DNA of 50,215 bases from contig NZ_FQUN01000028.1 in NCBI RefSeq assembly GCF_900129005.1, positions 1-50,215 on the forward strand, given 5' to 3'. The stretch comes from Leeuwenhoekiella marinoflava DSM 3653. GTDB lineage: Bacteria; Bacteroidota; Bacteroidia; Flavobacteriales; Flavobacteriaceae. The notes beneath the pieces are model-generated. The model was not told the origin of the DNA. It saw only the letters and a program-made list of their open reading frames with translations, and searched no databases. This document shows positions 19,551 through 29,354 of this stretch, one piece after another; position 1 is the stretch's first letter; the number at the start of each line of letters is the position of its first letter. The translations under genes were made by a program, and so were the position numbers.

Positions 19551-21722
19551 ATGAAAAATCTAAATTATTTAGCTATCGTTGCCAGTTGTCTTTTTGTGAT
19601 TTCCTGTAATACTTCACAAAGAAATGAAATAGACATTTCAACAGTTGATGTTCCTTCGGTTGAAAGCACAAATACTAATTATGTGAGTAACCGTGCTCCA
19701 CTCACTCCAAGTCCACTGATCAAACTTCCATTAGGTGCTATAAAACCAGAAAGCTGGCTTAAAGAAAGTTTACAAAGACAAGCAGGCGGACTTATGGGTA
19801 ATCTAGGTGAAATAAGCGCTTGGTTACAAAAAGAGGACAACGCATGGCTATCTGATGACGGTACTGGTGCTTGGGGATGGGAAGAAGTGCCTTATTGGTT
19901 AAAAGGCTATGCAAATACCGGCTATATTCTTCAAGATTCTTCTATGATCAAAGAATCACAAATCTGGTTTGAGGCAGCCTTAAAAAGTCAGCGTGAAGAT
20001 GGCAATTTTGGCCCTAAAATGTTTTCAGATCGTGATGGCTCGCAAGATTTTTGGTCAAATATGATTATGTTGTATTGTCTGCAATCGTATTATGAAGTTA
20101 CACAAGATGAACGTGTGATTGATTTGATGACAAAATATTTTAAATATCAAAATAACGTGCCTGACGACAAGATGTTATCGGGAGTTCATTACTGGCAAAC
20201 CCTAAGAGGTGGTGATAACCTGTATAGTGTAATCTGGTTATACAATCGAACTGGTGATAAGTTTTTATTAGATTTAGCTGAAAAAATTCACCGTACTAAT
20301 GCAGACTGGACGAAGCGTGATAACACCTTAGACGAAATTCATGGTCATAAGGAAACACGTAAGGAAATGGAATTTCCAGATTGGTTTAGCAAACTGGTTG
20401 ATTGGCATAATGTGAATGTCGCACAAGGTTTTAGAGAGCCGGCCCAATACTATCAACTGAGTAAAAACGAAGAAGATTTACAGGCTACTTACGATAATTT
20501 TAAAATCATCAGAGATTATTTTGGGCAAGTTCCTGGCGGAATGTTTGGTGCTGACGAAAACGCACGCCCCGGATATAGCGACCCGCGTCAAGGTGTAGAA
20601 ACCTGTGGAATGGTAGAACAAATGAACTCTGATGAGCATCTACTACGTATAACGGGAGATATTTTCTGGGCAGATCACGCCGAAGAAGTTGCGTTTAACA
20701 CTTATACTGCTGCTCTGATGCCAGATTTTAAGTCTTTACGCTACATCACTAGCCCAAATATGGTTGTAAATGATGATGAGAATCACAGTCCGGGAATTGC
20801 TAATTCCGGGCCTTTTTTAATGATGAATCCTTTCAGTTCTCGTTGTTGCCAGCATAATCATGGGCAAGGCTGGGCTTATTTTACTGAAAACTTGTTTATG
20901 GCTACGCCAGACAACGGACTAGCAGCAGTATTATATGCAGCAGGATCTGTTACCGCAAAAGTGAATGACGGTAAACAAGTGACGGTAACTAATGCTTCTA
21001 ATTATCCGTTTACTGAGAATTTAGATTTTACAGTAAACACCTCAGAATCGGTTAAATTTCCGTTGTATTTCAGAATTCCCGCGTGGGCAAAAGATGCTTC
21101 AGTTGCTTTAAATGGTAAAGAGCTTGAGGCTAATCCTACTTCAAATAGTTATTTACGTATTAATCGAGAATGGAATGATGGTGACAAAATAACACTAACA
21201 CTTCCAAAGGAATTAGGTTTAAGAACGTGGGAAGCCAATAACAATAGTGTTAGTCTTGATTATGGCCCGCTTACTTTCTCGCTTAAGATTGAAGAAGAAT
21301 ATCCAAAAAAAAATAGCTCCAAAACTGCGGTTTGGGATTCAAAATGGCAAAAAGGCGCTGATGTAAAAAAATGGCCTTCTTTTGAAATACACCCAACTTC
21401 TCCTTGGAATTATGGACTAATATTAGACAAGAATAATCTTGAAGATTCTTTTACTATAGAAACAAAGCCGTGGCCAAAAGATAATTATCCGTTTACAGTT
21501 GATGCTGCTCCAATTGTTATAAAAGCAAAAGGAAAACGCATCACACAATGGACTATAGATCAATATGGGCTTGCTGGAGAATTACAACCAAGTCCTGTAA
21601 AATCTGAAGAACCTTCTGAATCAATAGAATTAATCCCAATGGGAGCAGCTCGTTTACGCATCAGTTCATTTCCGGTAATTGGAGAAAACGAGAACGCTAC
21701 CGTGTGGAAACCCACTAAATAA
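19551..21722 (+). CDS. GH127-type (DUF1680) beta-L-arabinofuranosidase-like lipoprotein
   Basis: The 723-residue protein has a lipoprotein signal (FVISC, Cys19). The (alpha/alpha)6 barrel has LPLGAIKPESWLKESL near 60, WGWEEVPYWLKGYA near 107-120, and the zinc/cysteine site expected of GH127: ETCGMVE (Glu350, Cys352) and SRCCQHNHGQGW (Cys432-Cys433). GH127 uses a zinc-bound cysteine nucleophile, and the founding activity is cleavage of beta-L-arabinofuranosides such as those on hydroxyproline-rich glycoproteins. Related families have other furanose specificities. It sits between GH43 and GH92, so it shares the operator-C transcript. The exact substrate is open. Confidence 0.85.
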   Translation: MKNLNYLAIVASCLFVISCNTSQRNEIDISTVDVPSVESTNTNYVSNRAPLTPSPLIKLPLGAIKPESWLKESLQRQAGGLMGNLGEISAWLQKEDNAWLSDDGTGAWGWEEVPYWLKGYANTGYILQDSSMIKESQIWFEAALKSQREDGNFGPKMFSDRDGSQDFWSNMIMLYCLQSYYEVTQDERVIDLMTKYFKYQNNVPDDKMLSGVHYWQTLRGGDNLYSVIWLYNRTGDKFLLDLAEKIHRTNADWTKRDNTLDEIHGHKETRKEMEFPDWFSKLVDWHNVNVAQGFREPAQYYQLSKNEEDLQATYDNFKIIRDYFGQVPGGMFGADENARPGYSDPRQGVETCGMVEQMNSDEHLLRITGDIFWADHAEEVAFNTYTAALMPDFKSLRYITSPNMVVNDDENHSPGIANSGPFLMMNPFSSRCCQHNHGQGWAYFTENLFMATPDNGLAAVLYAAGSVTAKVNDGKQVTVTNASNYPFTENLDFTVNTSESVKFPLYFRIPAWAKDASVALNGKELEANPTSNSYLRINREWNDGDKITLTLPKELGLRTWEANNNSVSLDYGPLTFSLKIEEEYPKKNSSKTAVWDSKWQKGADVKKWPSFEIHPTSPWNYGLILDKNNLEDSFTIETKPWPKDNYPFTVDAAPIVIKAKGKRITQWTIDQYGLAGELQPSPVKSEEPSESIELIPMGAARLRISSFPVIGENENATVWKPTK

Positions 21723-21755
21723 ACCTTTAAACTTGTTAATTGTAAATTTACACTT

Positions 21756-24047
21756 ATGAAAAAAATAATTTTAGGATTGTGTACTGGTCTTATGCTTACC
21801 ACAGCACACGCACAAGACGACCTCATAGAGTCTGTACAAAATCCTGTTGATTATGTAAACCCGTTAATGGGTACAGATTCTAGCCCTGCCCTATCTAATG
21901 GAAATACCTATCCTGCTGTTGCTGTGCCATGGGGAATGAACCTATGGACACCACAAACTGGTACTATGGGACATGGATGGGCATATACATATGATGCAGA
22001 TAAAATTCGTGGTTTCAAGCAAACCCATCAACCTTCACCTTGGATGAATGATTACGGTCAGTTTTCATTAATGCCTGTAACCGGTGGAATGAAATTCAAT
22101 CAAGATGACCGTGCAAGTTGGTTTTCGCATAAAGCGGAAGAATCAACACCGTATTACTATAAAGTATACCTAGCTGATCATGATGTTACTGTAGAACTTA
22201 CTCCTACTGAGCGTGCAGCACAGTTTAAAATGACCTTTCCAAAGGCAGATAGCTCGTATGTAGTTATTGATCCTTTTGACAAAGGTTCTTACGTTAAAGT
22301 AATTCCTGAAGAAAATAAGATTATTGGATATACCACAAAATATGCACGTGGTAAATACACCAACTTTAAGAATTACTTCGTAATTGAGTTTGATACACCC
22401 TTTAGCGATGTAAATACCTGGGAAGGTGATAATCTTTCAAAAGGACAGGCAGAAATGGAGGGTAACCACGCCGGTGCTATTGTAGGTTTTGACACCAAAG
22501 ATGGTGCTGTTGTAAATGCTAAAGTAGCTTCTTCATTCATCAGTTATGAGCAGGCACAATTAAATCTTACCCGAGAAATTGGCAATGAAGACTTTGAAGA
22601 AACCAAGCAAAATGCACGCGACCAATGGAATGAAAAATTAGGCCGAATTGATGTAGGTGGTGGTACTATAGATCAAGTTAGGACTTTTTACTCTTGTTTA
22701 TACAGAACCTTGTTCTTTCCAAATAAATTATACGAGATCAATGAAAACGATGAAATCGTACACTGGAGCCCGTATAACGGAAAAATTCTTCCGGGTTATA
22801 TGTTTGCAGGAACTGGATTTTGGGACACCTTCCGTGCTCTTTACCCATTCTTAAACTTAGCATATCCTTCAATCAATAAAGAAATGCAGGCCGGTCTTGC
22901 AAATGACTTTAAAGAAGGTGGTTGGTTACCAGAATGGTCTAGCCCTGGTTACGCTAATATTATGGTAGGTAACAACTCTGCTTCTGTAGTTGCAGATGCA
23001 TACATCAAAGGATTAAGAGGTTATGACACAGAAACACTTTGGGATGCTTTAGTTAATGGTGCTAACAATGAAGGTCCTATTACCGCTGTAGGACGTGCTG
23101 GAGCTCCATATTATAATGATTTAGGTTACGTTCCTTATGACGTGGGCATTAACGAAAGTGCTGCCAGAACTCTTGAATATGCTTATGATGACTTTGCGAT
23201 TTATCAATTCGGAAAAGCGATAGGGAAGCCTAAAAAAGAGATCAAAAAATACAAAGAACGCAGTATGAACTATAAAAACCTCTTTGACCCAAGCTACGGA
23301 CTAATGCGTGGTAAAAACGAAGATGGTAGCTGGCAAGAAGATTTCAATCCGTTCAAATGGGGTAACCCATTTACTGAGGGTAACAGCTGGCATTATAGCT
23401 GGTCTGTATTTCACGACGTACAAGGATTGGTTGACTTGATGGGTGGAGAAAAAGATTTTGTTAAGAAATTAGACTCTGTATTCTCTATGCCTCCTATTTT
23501 TGACGAGAGTGTTTATGGTGGTGTAATTCATGAAATACGCGAAATGCAAATTGCAGATATGGGTCAATATGCTCATGGCAACCAGCCAATACAGCATATG
23601 ATCTATCTGTATAACTATGCAGGTGCTCCTTGGAAAACACAGTATTGGGCTCGTGAAACTATGGATCGCATGTATATGGCTACACCAGATGGTTATTGTG
23701 GTGATGAAGATAACGGGCAAACTTCTGCTTGGTACGTATTCTCTGCGATGGGCTTCTACCCGGTTGCACCGGCAACAGACGAGTATGTTATGGGCGCACC
23801 GCTTTTCAAAGAAATAACTTTAAAACTTGAGAATGGTAAAGAAGTCGTTATCAGTGCTCCAGAAAACAGTGATGAAAATCGCTATATTGAATCTATGAAA
23901 ATAGATGGCAAAACCTATGATAAAAACTGGTTGAGCCATAAAGAACTGCTTGAAGGGGCAACTATAGATTTTGAAATGAGTGATGAACCTAACAAATCAC
24001 GCGGAACCAAAAAATCGGCTTACCCGTATTCACTTTCAAACGAATAA
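21756..24047 (+). CDS. GH92 alpha-mannosidase (copy 2)
   Basis: This 763-residue exo-alpha-mannosidase has a Sec signal ending at AHAQ. Motifs are GNTYPAVAVPWGMNLWTPQT in the N-terminal domain, FTEGNSWHYSW with Glu541 as candidate general acid, YAHGNQPIQHMIYLYNY, and GDEDNGQTSAWYVFSAMGFY near the C-terminus. It is visibly the closest relative of copy 1 at 13369, with long identical blocks such as ADMGQYAHGNQPIQHM, so the two probably arose by duplication. It starts 33 bases after GH127 and ends 25 bases before copy 3, consistent with one operon. A non-alpha-1,2 preference is suggested only by contrast with copy 3. Confidence 0.93.
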   Translation: MKKIILGLCTGLMLTTAHAQDDLIESVQNPVDYVNPLMGTDSSPALSNGNTYPAVAVPWGMNLWTPQTGTMGHGWAYTYDADKIRGFKQTHQPSPWMNDYGQFSLMPVTGGMKFNQDDRASWFSHKAEESTPYYYKVYLADHDVTVELTPTERAAQFKMTFPKADSSYVVIDPFDKGSYVKVIPEENKIIGYTTKYARGKYTNFKNYFVIEFDTPFSDVNTWEGDNLSKGQAEMEGNHAGAIVGFDTKDGAVVNAKVASSFISYEQAQLNLTREIGNEDFEETKQNARDQWNEKLGRIDVGGGTIDQVRTFYSCLYRTLFFPNKLYEINENDEIVHWSPYNGKILPGYMFAGTGFWDTFRALYPFLNLAYPSINKEMQAGLANDFKEGGWLPEWSSPGYANIMVGNNSASVVADAYIKGLRGYDTETLWDALVNGANNEGPITAVGRAGAPYYNDLGYVPYDVGINESAARTLEYAYDDFAIYQFGKAIGKPKKEIKKYKERSMNYKNLFDPSYGLMRGKNEDGSWQEDFNPFKWGNPFTEGNSWHYSWSVFHDVQGLVDLMGGEKDFVKKLDSVFSMPPIFDESVYGGVIHEIREMQIADMGQYAHGNQPIQHMIYLYNYAGAPWKTQYWARETMDRMYMATPDGYCGDEDNGQTSAWYVFSAMGFYPVAPATDEYVMGAPLFKEITLKLENGKEVVISAPENSDENRYIESMKIDGKTYDKNWLSHKELLEGATIDFEMSDEPNKSRGTKKSAYPYSLSNE

Positions 24048-24072
24048 TAAAAGAATTAGAGATTTTTAATAC

Positions 24073-26388
24073 ATGACACGAATAACATTAAAGAGTTTAT
24101 GCACCGCCGCAAGTTTACTTGCGGCTGGTGTTTTTAATACCCAGGCACAAGAAGACCTTGTAAAATATGTAGACCCCATGATAGGCACTGCAAAAATGGG
24201 ACACACCTACCCTGGTGCTACTGTTCCTTTTGGCAGTGTGCAGTTGAGTCCGGATACAGATACAATCCCTTATGGCGTTAACGGCAGATACAATCCTGAT
24301 GTTTATAAATATTGTGCAGGCTATCAATATGAAGATTCTACCATTGTAGGTTTTAGTCATACACATTTTAGCGGTACCGGCCATTCAGATCTAGGTGATT
24401 TCTTAGTGATGCCAACTGTTGGAAAATTACAGCTTAATCCGGGTACCGAAACAGATCCTGACAGCGGTTATCGCTCTCGCTTTTCTCACGATGAGGAAAA
24501 TGCTGAAGCTGGTTATTACTCTGTAAACTTAAAAGATTACGGCGTTAAAGCAGAGTTGACAGCGACTACCAGAGTGGGTGTTCATCAATATACGTTTCCT
24601 GAAAGTGAGGAAGCACATATCATTCTTGACCTCAAAGCCGGGATTTACAATTATGATGAAAAAAACGTTTGGACGATTGTACGTGTTGAAAACGATTCTA
24701 CAATAACCGGTTACCGTCAAACTAGCGGTTGGGCTCGTACCCGTAAGGTTTATTTTGCGATGACATTTAGCAAAGCCTTTAAAAGCTACGGTCAGGAAAA
24801 ACAAAAAGGACAAGTCTATCGCGGTTTCTGGGGGCGTTTTGACCAGAATCATAATTTCCCGCAAATGGCTGGAAATGACTTACGCCTTTACTTCGATTTT
24901 GACACCGAAGAGAATGAAGCTATTCAGGTTAAAATGGCTTTATCACCAGTAAGTACAGCAGGTGCTTTAAATAATATGGAAGCTGAAGTTCCCGGTTGGG
25001 ATTTTGATGCTGTTAAGCAACAAGCGCAAGAAACCTGGAATAAAGAATTACAAAAAGTTACCGTTGAAACTTTAGAAGAATCTGATAAAGTAAACCTTTA
25101 TACTGCAATGTATCATGCCTTTTTAGGCCCTACTGTTTATATGGATGTTGATGGTAAGTATATGGGTCTTGATCGCAATGTTCACGAAGCTGATGGGTTT
25201 ACTAATTATACCAGTTTCTCACTTTGGGATACTTACAGAGCTTTACACCCTTTATTTAATGTATTGCAACCACAACGTAATCAGGATATGGTGCAGTCTA
25301 TGATGGTGCATCAGGAGCAAAGTGTACATCACATGCTTCCTATCTGGTCGCATTACGCTAATGAAAACTGGTGTATGATAGGTTATCACAGTGCTTCTGT
25401 AATTGCTGATGCAATTGTAAAAGGCAATGCTGATTTTGATCAAAATGCTGCTTTAGATGCTTGTATACAAACAGCAAGAACCCGCTATTTTGATGGTATA
25501 GGAGAATATATAGATCGTGGTTATGTGCCAGAAGATAAAGATGGCGCTTCAGTATCTAAAACTTTAGAATATGCGTATGACGACTGGGCGATTGCACAAG
25601 CAGCTAAAAAATTGGGTCGCAACGATATCTATGACGAATTTATTGAGCGTTCTACGTATTGGAAAAATGTTTACGATAAGTCTATAGGTTTTATGCGTCC
25701 TAAATTGAGTGACGGGACTTTCAAAAAAGAATTTGATGAATTAAATACACACGGACAAGGGTTTATTGAAGGAAACAGCTGGAATTATAGTTTGTATGTA
25801 CCTCATGATCCTTCTGGAATGATTGAATTAATGGGAGGTAAAGAAAAATTTAGCACTCATTTAGATTCTTTATTTACGATGGAATTACCTGATAAATACT
25901 TTGAAAATACAGAAGATATTTCTCGCGAAGGTATAATAGGAAACTATGTGCATGGTAACGAACCGTCTCACCACGTTGCCTATCTTTATAACTGGACAGA
26001 TGATGCATACAAAGCTCAGGATAAAATCAGAATGATTTTAGATCAGAAATATATGACCGGCTCAGACGGATTGAGTGGTAATGATGATTTTGGTCAAATG
26101 AGTGCATGGTATTTATTCAGCAGTTTAGGTTTTTATCCTGTTGCCCCGGGATCTGTAGATTATGCATTAGGAAGCCCTGCTGTTAAAGAAGCAATGTTAA
26201 ACCTTGATAACGGGAATACTTTTGAGATTGAAGCAAAAAATCAGTCTTCTAAGAATGTTTATGTGCGCAAGGTAGAACTTAACGGTAAAGAACTTACCAA
26301 GCCTTTTATAACACACGATCAGGTTATGAATGGTGGCAGGCTTACTTTTTATATGAGCAGAAAGCCAAACAAGAATCTTTACAACTAA
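24073..26388 (+). CDS. GH92 alpha-mannosidase (copy 3), probable alpha-1,2 type
   Basis: This 771-residue enzyme has a Sec signal ending at NTQAQ. The N-terminal domain has GHTYPGATVPFGSVQLSPDT and GFSHTHFSGTGHSDLGDFL, the pattern of the well-studied alpha-1,2-mannosidase branch of GH92. FIEGNSWNYSLYVPHD contains Glu566, the candidate general acid. VHGNEPSHHVAYLYNW (Glu630) lies where, from memory, the +1-subsite His/Glu pair of Bacteroides alpha-1,2-mannosidases sits. GNDDFGQMSAWYLFSSLGFY carries the acidic base cluster (Asp671, Asp672). It would trim alpha-1,2-mannose side chains or high-mannose caps. The SGNH gene starts four bases after its stop. Confidence 0.92.
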   Translation: MTRITLKSLCTAASLLAAGVFNTQAQEDLVKYVDPMIGTAKMGHTYPGATVPFGSVQLSPDTDTIPYGVNGRYNPDVYKYCAGYQYEDSTIVGFSHTHFSGTGHSDLGDFLVMPTVGKLQLNPGTETDPDSGYRSRFSHDEENAEAGYYSVNLKDYGVKAELTATTRVGVHQYTFPESEEAHIILDLKAGIYNYDEKNVWTIVRVENDSTITGYRQTSGWARTRKVYFAMTFSKAFKSYGQEKQKGQVYRGFWGRFDQNHNFPQMAGNDLRLYFDFDTEENEAIQVKMALSPVSTAGALNNMEAEVPGWDFDAVKQQAQETWNKELQKVTVETLEESDKVNLYTAMYHAFLGPTVYMDVDGKYMGLDRNVHEADGFTNYTSFSLWDTYRALHPLFNVLQPQRNQDMVQSMMVHQEQSVHHMLPIWSHYANENWCMIGYHSASVIADAIVKGNADFDQNAALDACIQTARTRYFDGIGEYIDRGYVPEDKDGASVSKTLEYAYDDWAIAQAAKKLGRNDIYDEFIERSTYWKNVYDKSIGFMRPKLSDGTFKKEFDELNTHGQGFIEGNSWNYSLYVPHDPSGMIELMGGKEKFSTHLDSLFTMELPDKYFENTEDISREGIIGNYVHGNEPSHHVAYLYNWTDDAYKAQDKIRMILDQKYMTGSDGLSGNDDFGQMSAWYLFSSLGFYPVAPGSVDYALGSPAVKEAMLNLDNGNTFEIEAKNQSSKNVYVRKVELNGKELTKPFITHDQVMNGGRLTFYMSRKPNKNLYN

Positions 26389-26391
26389 TTT

Positions 26392-27084
26392 ATGAGCAAG
26401 TTTTTTCAACTTTCGGTATGTATTGTTTTTATGGTGTGGGGTAATATTTTTAAGTTAAAGGCACAAGATTGGCCTAATTTAAAGCGCTATGCAGCAGCAA
26501 ATGCGCAGGTAGATGCAACACACGCTAAAGAGGACCGCGTGGTCTTTATGGGAAACTCTATTACCGAAGGTTGGGTTAACAGCGATGCTGATTTTTTTAC
26601 TGAAAATAATTTTATAGGTCGCGGAATTAGTGGGCAAACAACACCGCAGATGTTATTGCGTTTTAGACAAGATGTAATAGACTTAAGTCCGGCTGCAGTG
26701 GTAATTCTTGCCGGAACTAATGATATCGCCGGAAATACAGGCCTAATGACCGAAGAGCAGATTTTTGATAACATCGTTTCAATGGCAGAACTTGCTGAAG
26801 CAAATGGAATCAAAGTAATTATTTCTTCTATTCTTCCGGCAGCTAATTATCCGTGGAAACCAGAAATAGAATCTGTTGCTCCTATCCTAAAAATCAATAC
26901 AATGCTTAAGTATTATTGTGAAGGAAAAGGCATTGTATATCTTGATTATTTTTCAGAAATGGCCAATGAAGAAAACGGTTTGCCGGAAAAATTTTCTTAT
27001 GATGGTGTTCATCCTACCGAAGCCGGTTATAAGGTTATGGAGCCTTTAGCTCTTGAAGCAATCGGCAAAGCACTTAGAAAGTAA
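26392..27084 (+). CDS. SGNH/GDSL-type esterase, secreted
   Basis: The 230-residue protein has a Sec signal to about residue 24 (ending LKAQ). All four SGNH blocks are present: GNSITEGW with nucleophile Ser56 (GNS instead of GDS), GRGISGQTT with the block-II Gly, AGTNDIAGN with the block-III Asn, and DGVHPTEAGY with Asp204 and His207. Most such enzymes in glycan loci remove acetyl or other acyl esters from sugars. It is the last gene of the operator-C transcript and is followed by a bidirectional terminator. Acetylated mannan is a plausible substrate, inferred from context. Confidence 0.9.
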   Translation: MSKFFQLSVCIVFMVWGNIFKLKAQDWPNLKRYAAANAQVDATHAKEDRVVFMGNSITEGWVNSDADFFTENNFIGRGISGQTTPQMLLRFRQDVIDLSPAAVVILAGTNDIAGNTGLMTEEQIFDNIVSMAELAEANGIKVIISSILPAANYPWKPEIESVAPILKINTMLKYYCEGKGIVYLDYFSEMANEENGLPEKFSYDGVHPTEAGYKVMEPLALEAIGKALRK

Positions 27085-27148
27085 ATCACTTGGGGCAAGC
27101 CCTGGAGGTTTTGAATCTCGATTATCGAGTAATTTTCAAAAAATATTA

Positions 27149-27184
27149 ACTAAAAAACCTGCTCTATCGAGCAGGTTTTTTAGT
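27149..27184. terminator. Bidirectional terminator between SGNH esterase and ROK kinase
   Basis: A perfect 16-base-pair stem (27149-27164 with 27169-27184), loop TATC, contains an A-run on one arm and T6 on the other, so it can terminate convergent transcription from both sides. The stop codon of the ROK gene (27180-27182) lies inside the stem. Confidence 0.92.
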
Positions 27185-28322
27185 TCGATTCAGTGTGTTC
27201 AATCTCTTCATATAAATTGGTCTTGTCTAGAAAATCTAGAGCCAGCGCATAAGCACCAAAGCAAACAGCTGTGCTTGTACCTAATTTACTCACGCCAATT
27301 GCAATGCGTTTTTCTTTATTATATAAGGCTTTTTTAGAGCTAAACGGTATGCTAACCTCAGTTTCAGAATCTGATAAAAAGTCTGCTAAATCTTGAGGAT
27401 CGTCAGTATTGTAAACACCTGAAATAGCTCGTGGCATTGCATTATCTTCCAAATCATAAATAGACCCCGATAAATGCTCAATAATTTTAGGAATGATAAA
27501 ACGAGATGCTCCTGCAATACCACCACCAATAACAACCGGAGCGTCTATCAAGGCAATCACGTTAGCCAAAGATTCAGCAACAGCAACAGCCATTTCTTCA
27601 AAAGCCGCGATTGCAGCTTCTTTGTTTCCATCAGCATCACCACAAGCAATTTGATAAATATCTCTTGGAGAAAAAACTGTATAATCACCAGAATGCTCCG
27701 TATAAACCCGCTGTATTGCTCTAATACTCACACTTTCTTCAACAACCGTTTTAGGTTTAATAAAGTTACGCGTAAGCCAGATTTCGCCTGCGGCGGAATT
27801 ATCCCCCAAACAAATCTGATTATTAACAACAATCCCTCCGCCATAACCGGTACCCAAAGTAACACCTATAAGATTTTTATAAGTACGTCCCAGACCAGCT
27901 TCTGCCAATGACTTATTTATAGTAGGTAACATCCCTCCAACCGCTTCTCCGTAAGCAAAAAGGTCTCCGTCATTATTTATAAGTGTAGGAATCCCAAAGA
28001 TATCCTCTAGCATAGGACCTAAAGCCACACCACCTCTAAAAGCTGGCAGGTTAACCAAGTCTCCTATAATACCGTTTTTGTAATCTGCCGGACCGGGGAA
28101 AGCAAAGCTTATTGCCTCTGGTTCTTTGAAGTCAAGTGACTTTTTAACCTCTTTAAAACCTTCAATTATTGTATGTAAACAAACTTCTAAATTATCTGAG
28201 TTGGAAGCTAATGTAATTGGCTTTATAATTTCTTCTCCAGATTGCAATGCTGAAAAAACAAAATTTGTTCCTCCCGCATCAAGCGTCATTACAATCCGTT
28301 TATCTTCGTAAATATTCTTCAT
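27180..28322 (-). CDS. ROK-family sugar kinase 1
   Basis: The 380-residue cytoplasmic kinase has the phosphate-1 motif TLDAGGTNFVFSAL near residue 13, AFPGPADY, the catalytic region LINNDGDLFAYGEA, and a glycine-rich GVTLGTGYGGGIV. The usual ROK zinc motif (CxCGxxGC) is absent; the place after AAGEIW reads LTRNFIKPKTVVEES. A C-terminal extension of about 60 residues follows VIGGGIAG. It is expected to phosphorylate a hexose released by the island, with mannose the best guess. It is monocistronic: its own operator variant lies 65 bases upstream and its stop overlaps a terminator. A second, quite different ROK gene is at 46089. Confidence 0.88.
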   Translation of the reverse strand: MKNIYEDKRIVMTLDAGGTNFVFSALQSGEEIIKPITLASNSDNLEVCLHTIIEGFKEVKKSLDFKEPEAISFAFPGPADYKNGIIGDLVNLPAFRGGVALGPMLEDIFGIPTLINNDGDLFAYGEAVGGMLPTINKSLAEAGLGRTYKNLIGVTLGTGYGGGIVVNNQICLGDNSAAGEIWLTRNFIKPKTVVEESVSIRAIQRVYTEHSGDYTVFSPRDIYQIACGDADGNKEAAIAAFEEMAVAVAESLANVIALIDAPVVIGGGIAGASRFIIPKIIEHLSGSIYDLEDNAMPRAISGVYNTDDPQDLADFLSDSETEVSIPFSSKKALYNKEKRIAIGVSKLGTSTAVCFGAYALALDFLDKTNLYEEIEHTESN

Positions 28323-28373
28323 ATCTCGTATGGTACTCTAAAAACTTTTGATAATACCCTTCCGTTGAACCTG

Positions 28374-28402
28374 CAAAAATAAGGCAAGTAAAAGGTTTTA
28401 CT
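28374..28402 (-). promoter_or_regulatory. LacI-type operator variant, site F, with -7 box
   Basis: AGTAAAAGGTTTTACT at 28387-28402 equals the site-B operator except that the central CG is GG, leaving perfect seven-base arms. On the minus strand it is followed after five bases by TATTTTTG (28374-28381), an exact TAnnTTTG match, then the ROK start 51 bases later. It therefore looks like a working promoter-operator whose affinity may differ from the CG-centred sites. Confidence 0.7.
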
Positions 28403-28472
28403 AAGTTTAATCCTATAATATTTAATAATAAATTGACCTTTCTTATTTTTCGCAAGTCCGATATCTAAGAAA

Positions 28473-29285
28473 TCACTTGTGCTCTTGTATAAATTTGATT
28501 AACAGTGGGAAAGCAGGATGCGTCATATTATGACCATAACCCTGCATCTCGTATTGAGTAATATGTTCTTGACCAGCTACCTTCATCATTCTATAGAAAT
28601 AAGCATTTTCTTCAAACCTGCCCAGCATCTCCAGTTCGCGATCTCCTGTAATTAATAATGTAGGCGGCGCATCATTACGCACAAAATATAGAGGTGCAAA
28701 TTTGTCTATTATAGGTTGCTCTCCGGGAATACCACGTTCAGAACGAATCGTAAAATGTGTTATCGTATGTCCACTAAACGGAACAAGACCGGCTACATCA
28801 TTGGCGTCTATATCGTATTTCGCTAATCGGCCTTTATCCATAACCGCCATCAAAGCGAGGTATCCACCAGCTGAATGACCGCTGACAAAAATAGAGTCTG
28901 GATCGCCGTTGTAGTCTGTTATATTTTTAAAAGCCCAAGCAACTGCAGCAGTAGCATCATCTATACACGTAGCAGCTTTAACTTTAGGAGAAAGCCTATA
29001 ACCTACTCCCACTATACAATAGCCTTCATTCTTTAATGCCTGCGGAATTTCTTTACCGCCACCAGTTAAACCACCACCATGAAACCACACAATAACCGGA
29101 ACATCTTTTTTTCCTTCAGGGTAATAAATATCTAAGCGACATTGTGCTCTTTGATATTCTGTTAATCCAACTGTTTCATCAGGATAATAGCTAATATTTT
29201 TAACAGTTTTATAGCTTAGTTCTTGACTAAAACTTATTGATGTTACAAGCAAAAATAGGATGTAAACCAGTGTTCTTTTTATCAT
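28473..29285 (-). CDS. Alpha/beta-hydrolase carbohydrate esterase, secreted
   Basis: The chosen start at 29285 gives 270 residues with a clean Sec signal (MIKRTLVYILFLLVTSISFS) and an AG-rich ribosome site just before it. An ATG at 29321 would add 12 charged residues in front. The fold is esterase/lipase-like: oxyanion motif WFHGGGLTGGG, nucleophile Ser138 in GHSAGGY, Asp in LLITGDRELEM and His in GYGHNMTHPAF. Close relatives are annotated as carbohydrate esterases or hormone-sensitive-lipase-like proteins. As the last gene of the GH125-GH92-GH97 operon (69-base gap) it probably deacylates the glycan. The acyl group is unknown. Confidence 0.88.
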   Translation of the reverse strand: MIKRTLVYILFLLVTSISFSQELSYKTVKNISYYPDETVGLTEYQRAQCRLDIYYPEGKKDVPVIVWFHGGGLTGGGKEIPQALKNEGYCIVGVGYRLSPKVKAATCIDDATAAVAWAFKNITDYNGDPDSIFVSGHSAGGYLALMAVMDKGRLAKYDIDANDVAGLVPFSGHTITHFTIRSERGIPGEQPIIDKFAPLYFVRNDAPPTLLITGDRELEMLGRFEENAYFYRMMKVAGQEHITQYEMQGYGHNMTHPAFPLLIKFIQEHK

Positions 29286-29354
29286 TTTTTCTTTCCTTTT
29301 TGTCAACTTTAAATTAACCATAACATTGATTAATCCTAAACTTTACAATACTGA

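Noticed and set aside
24115-24864. Open frames antisense to the GH92 genes (also around 23469-23720 and 15022-15243)
   Set aside because: They lie fully inside well-supported genes on the other strand, show no domain or signal motifs, and follow from codon bias of the real genes.
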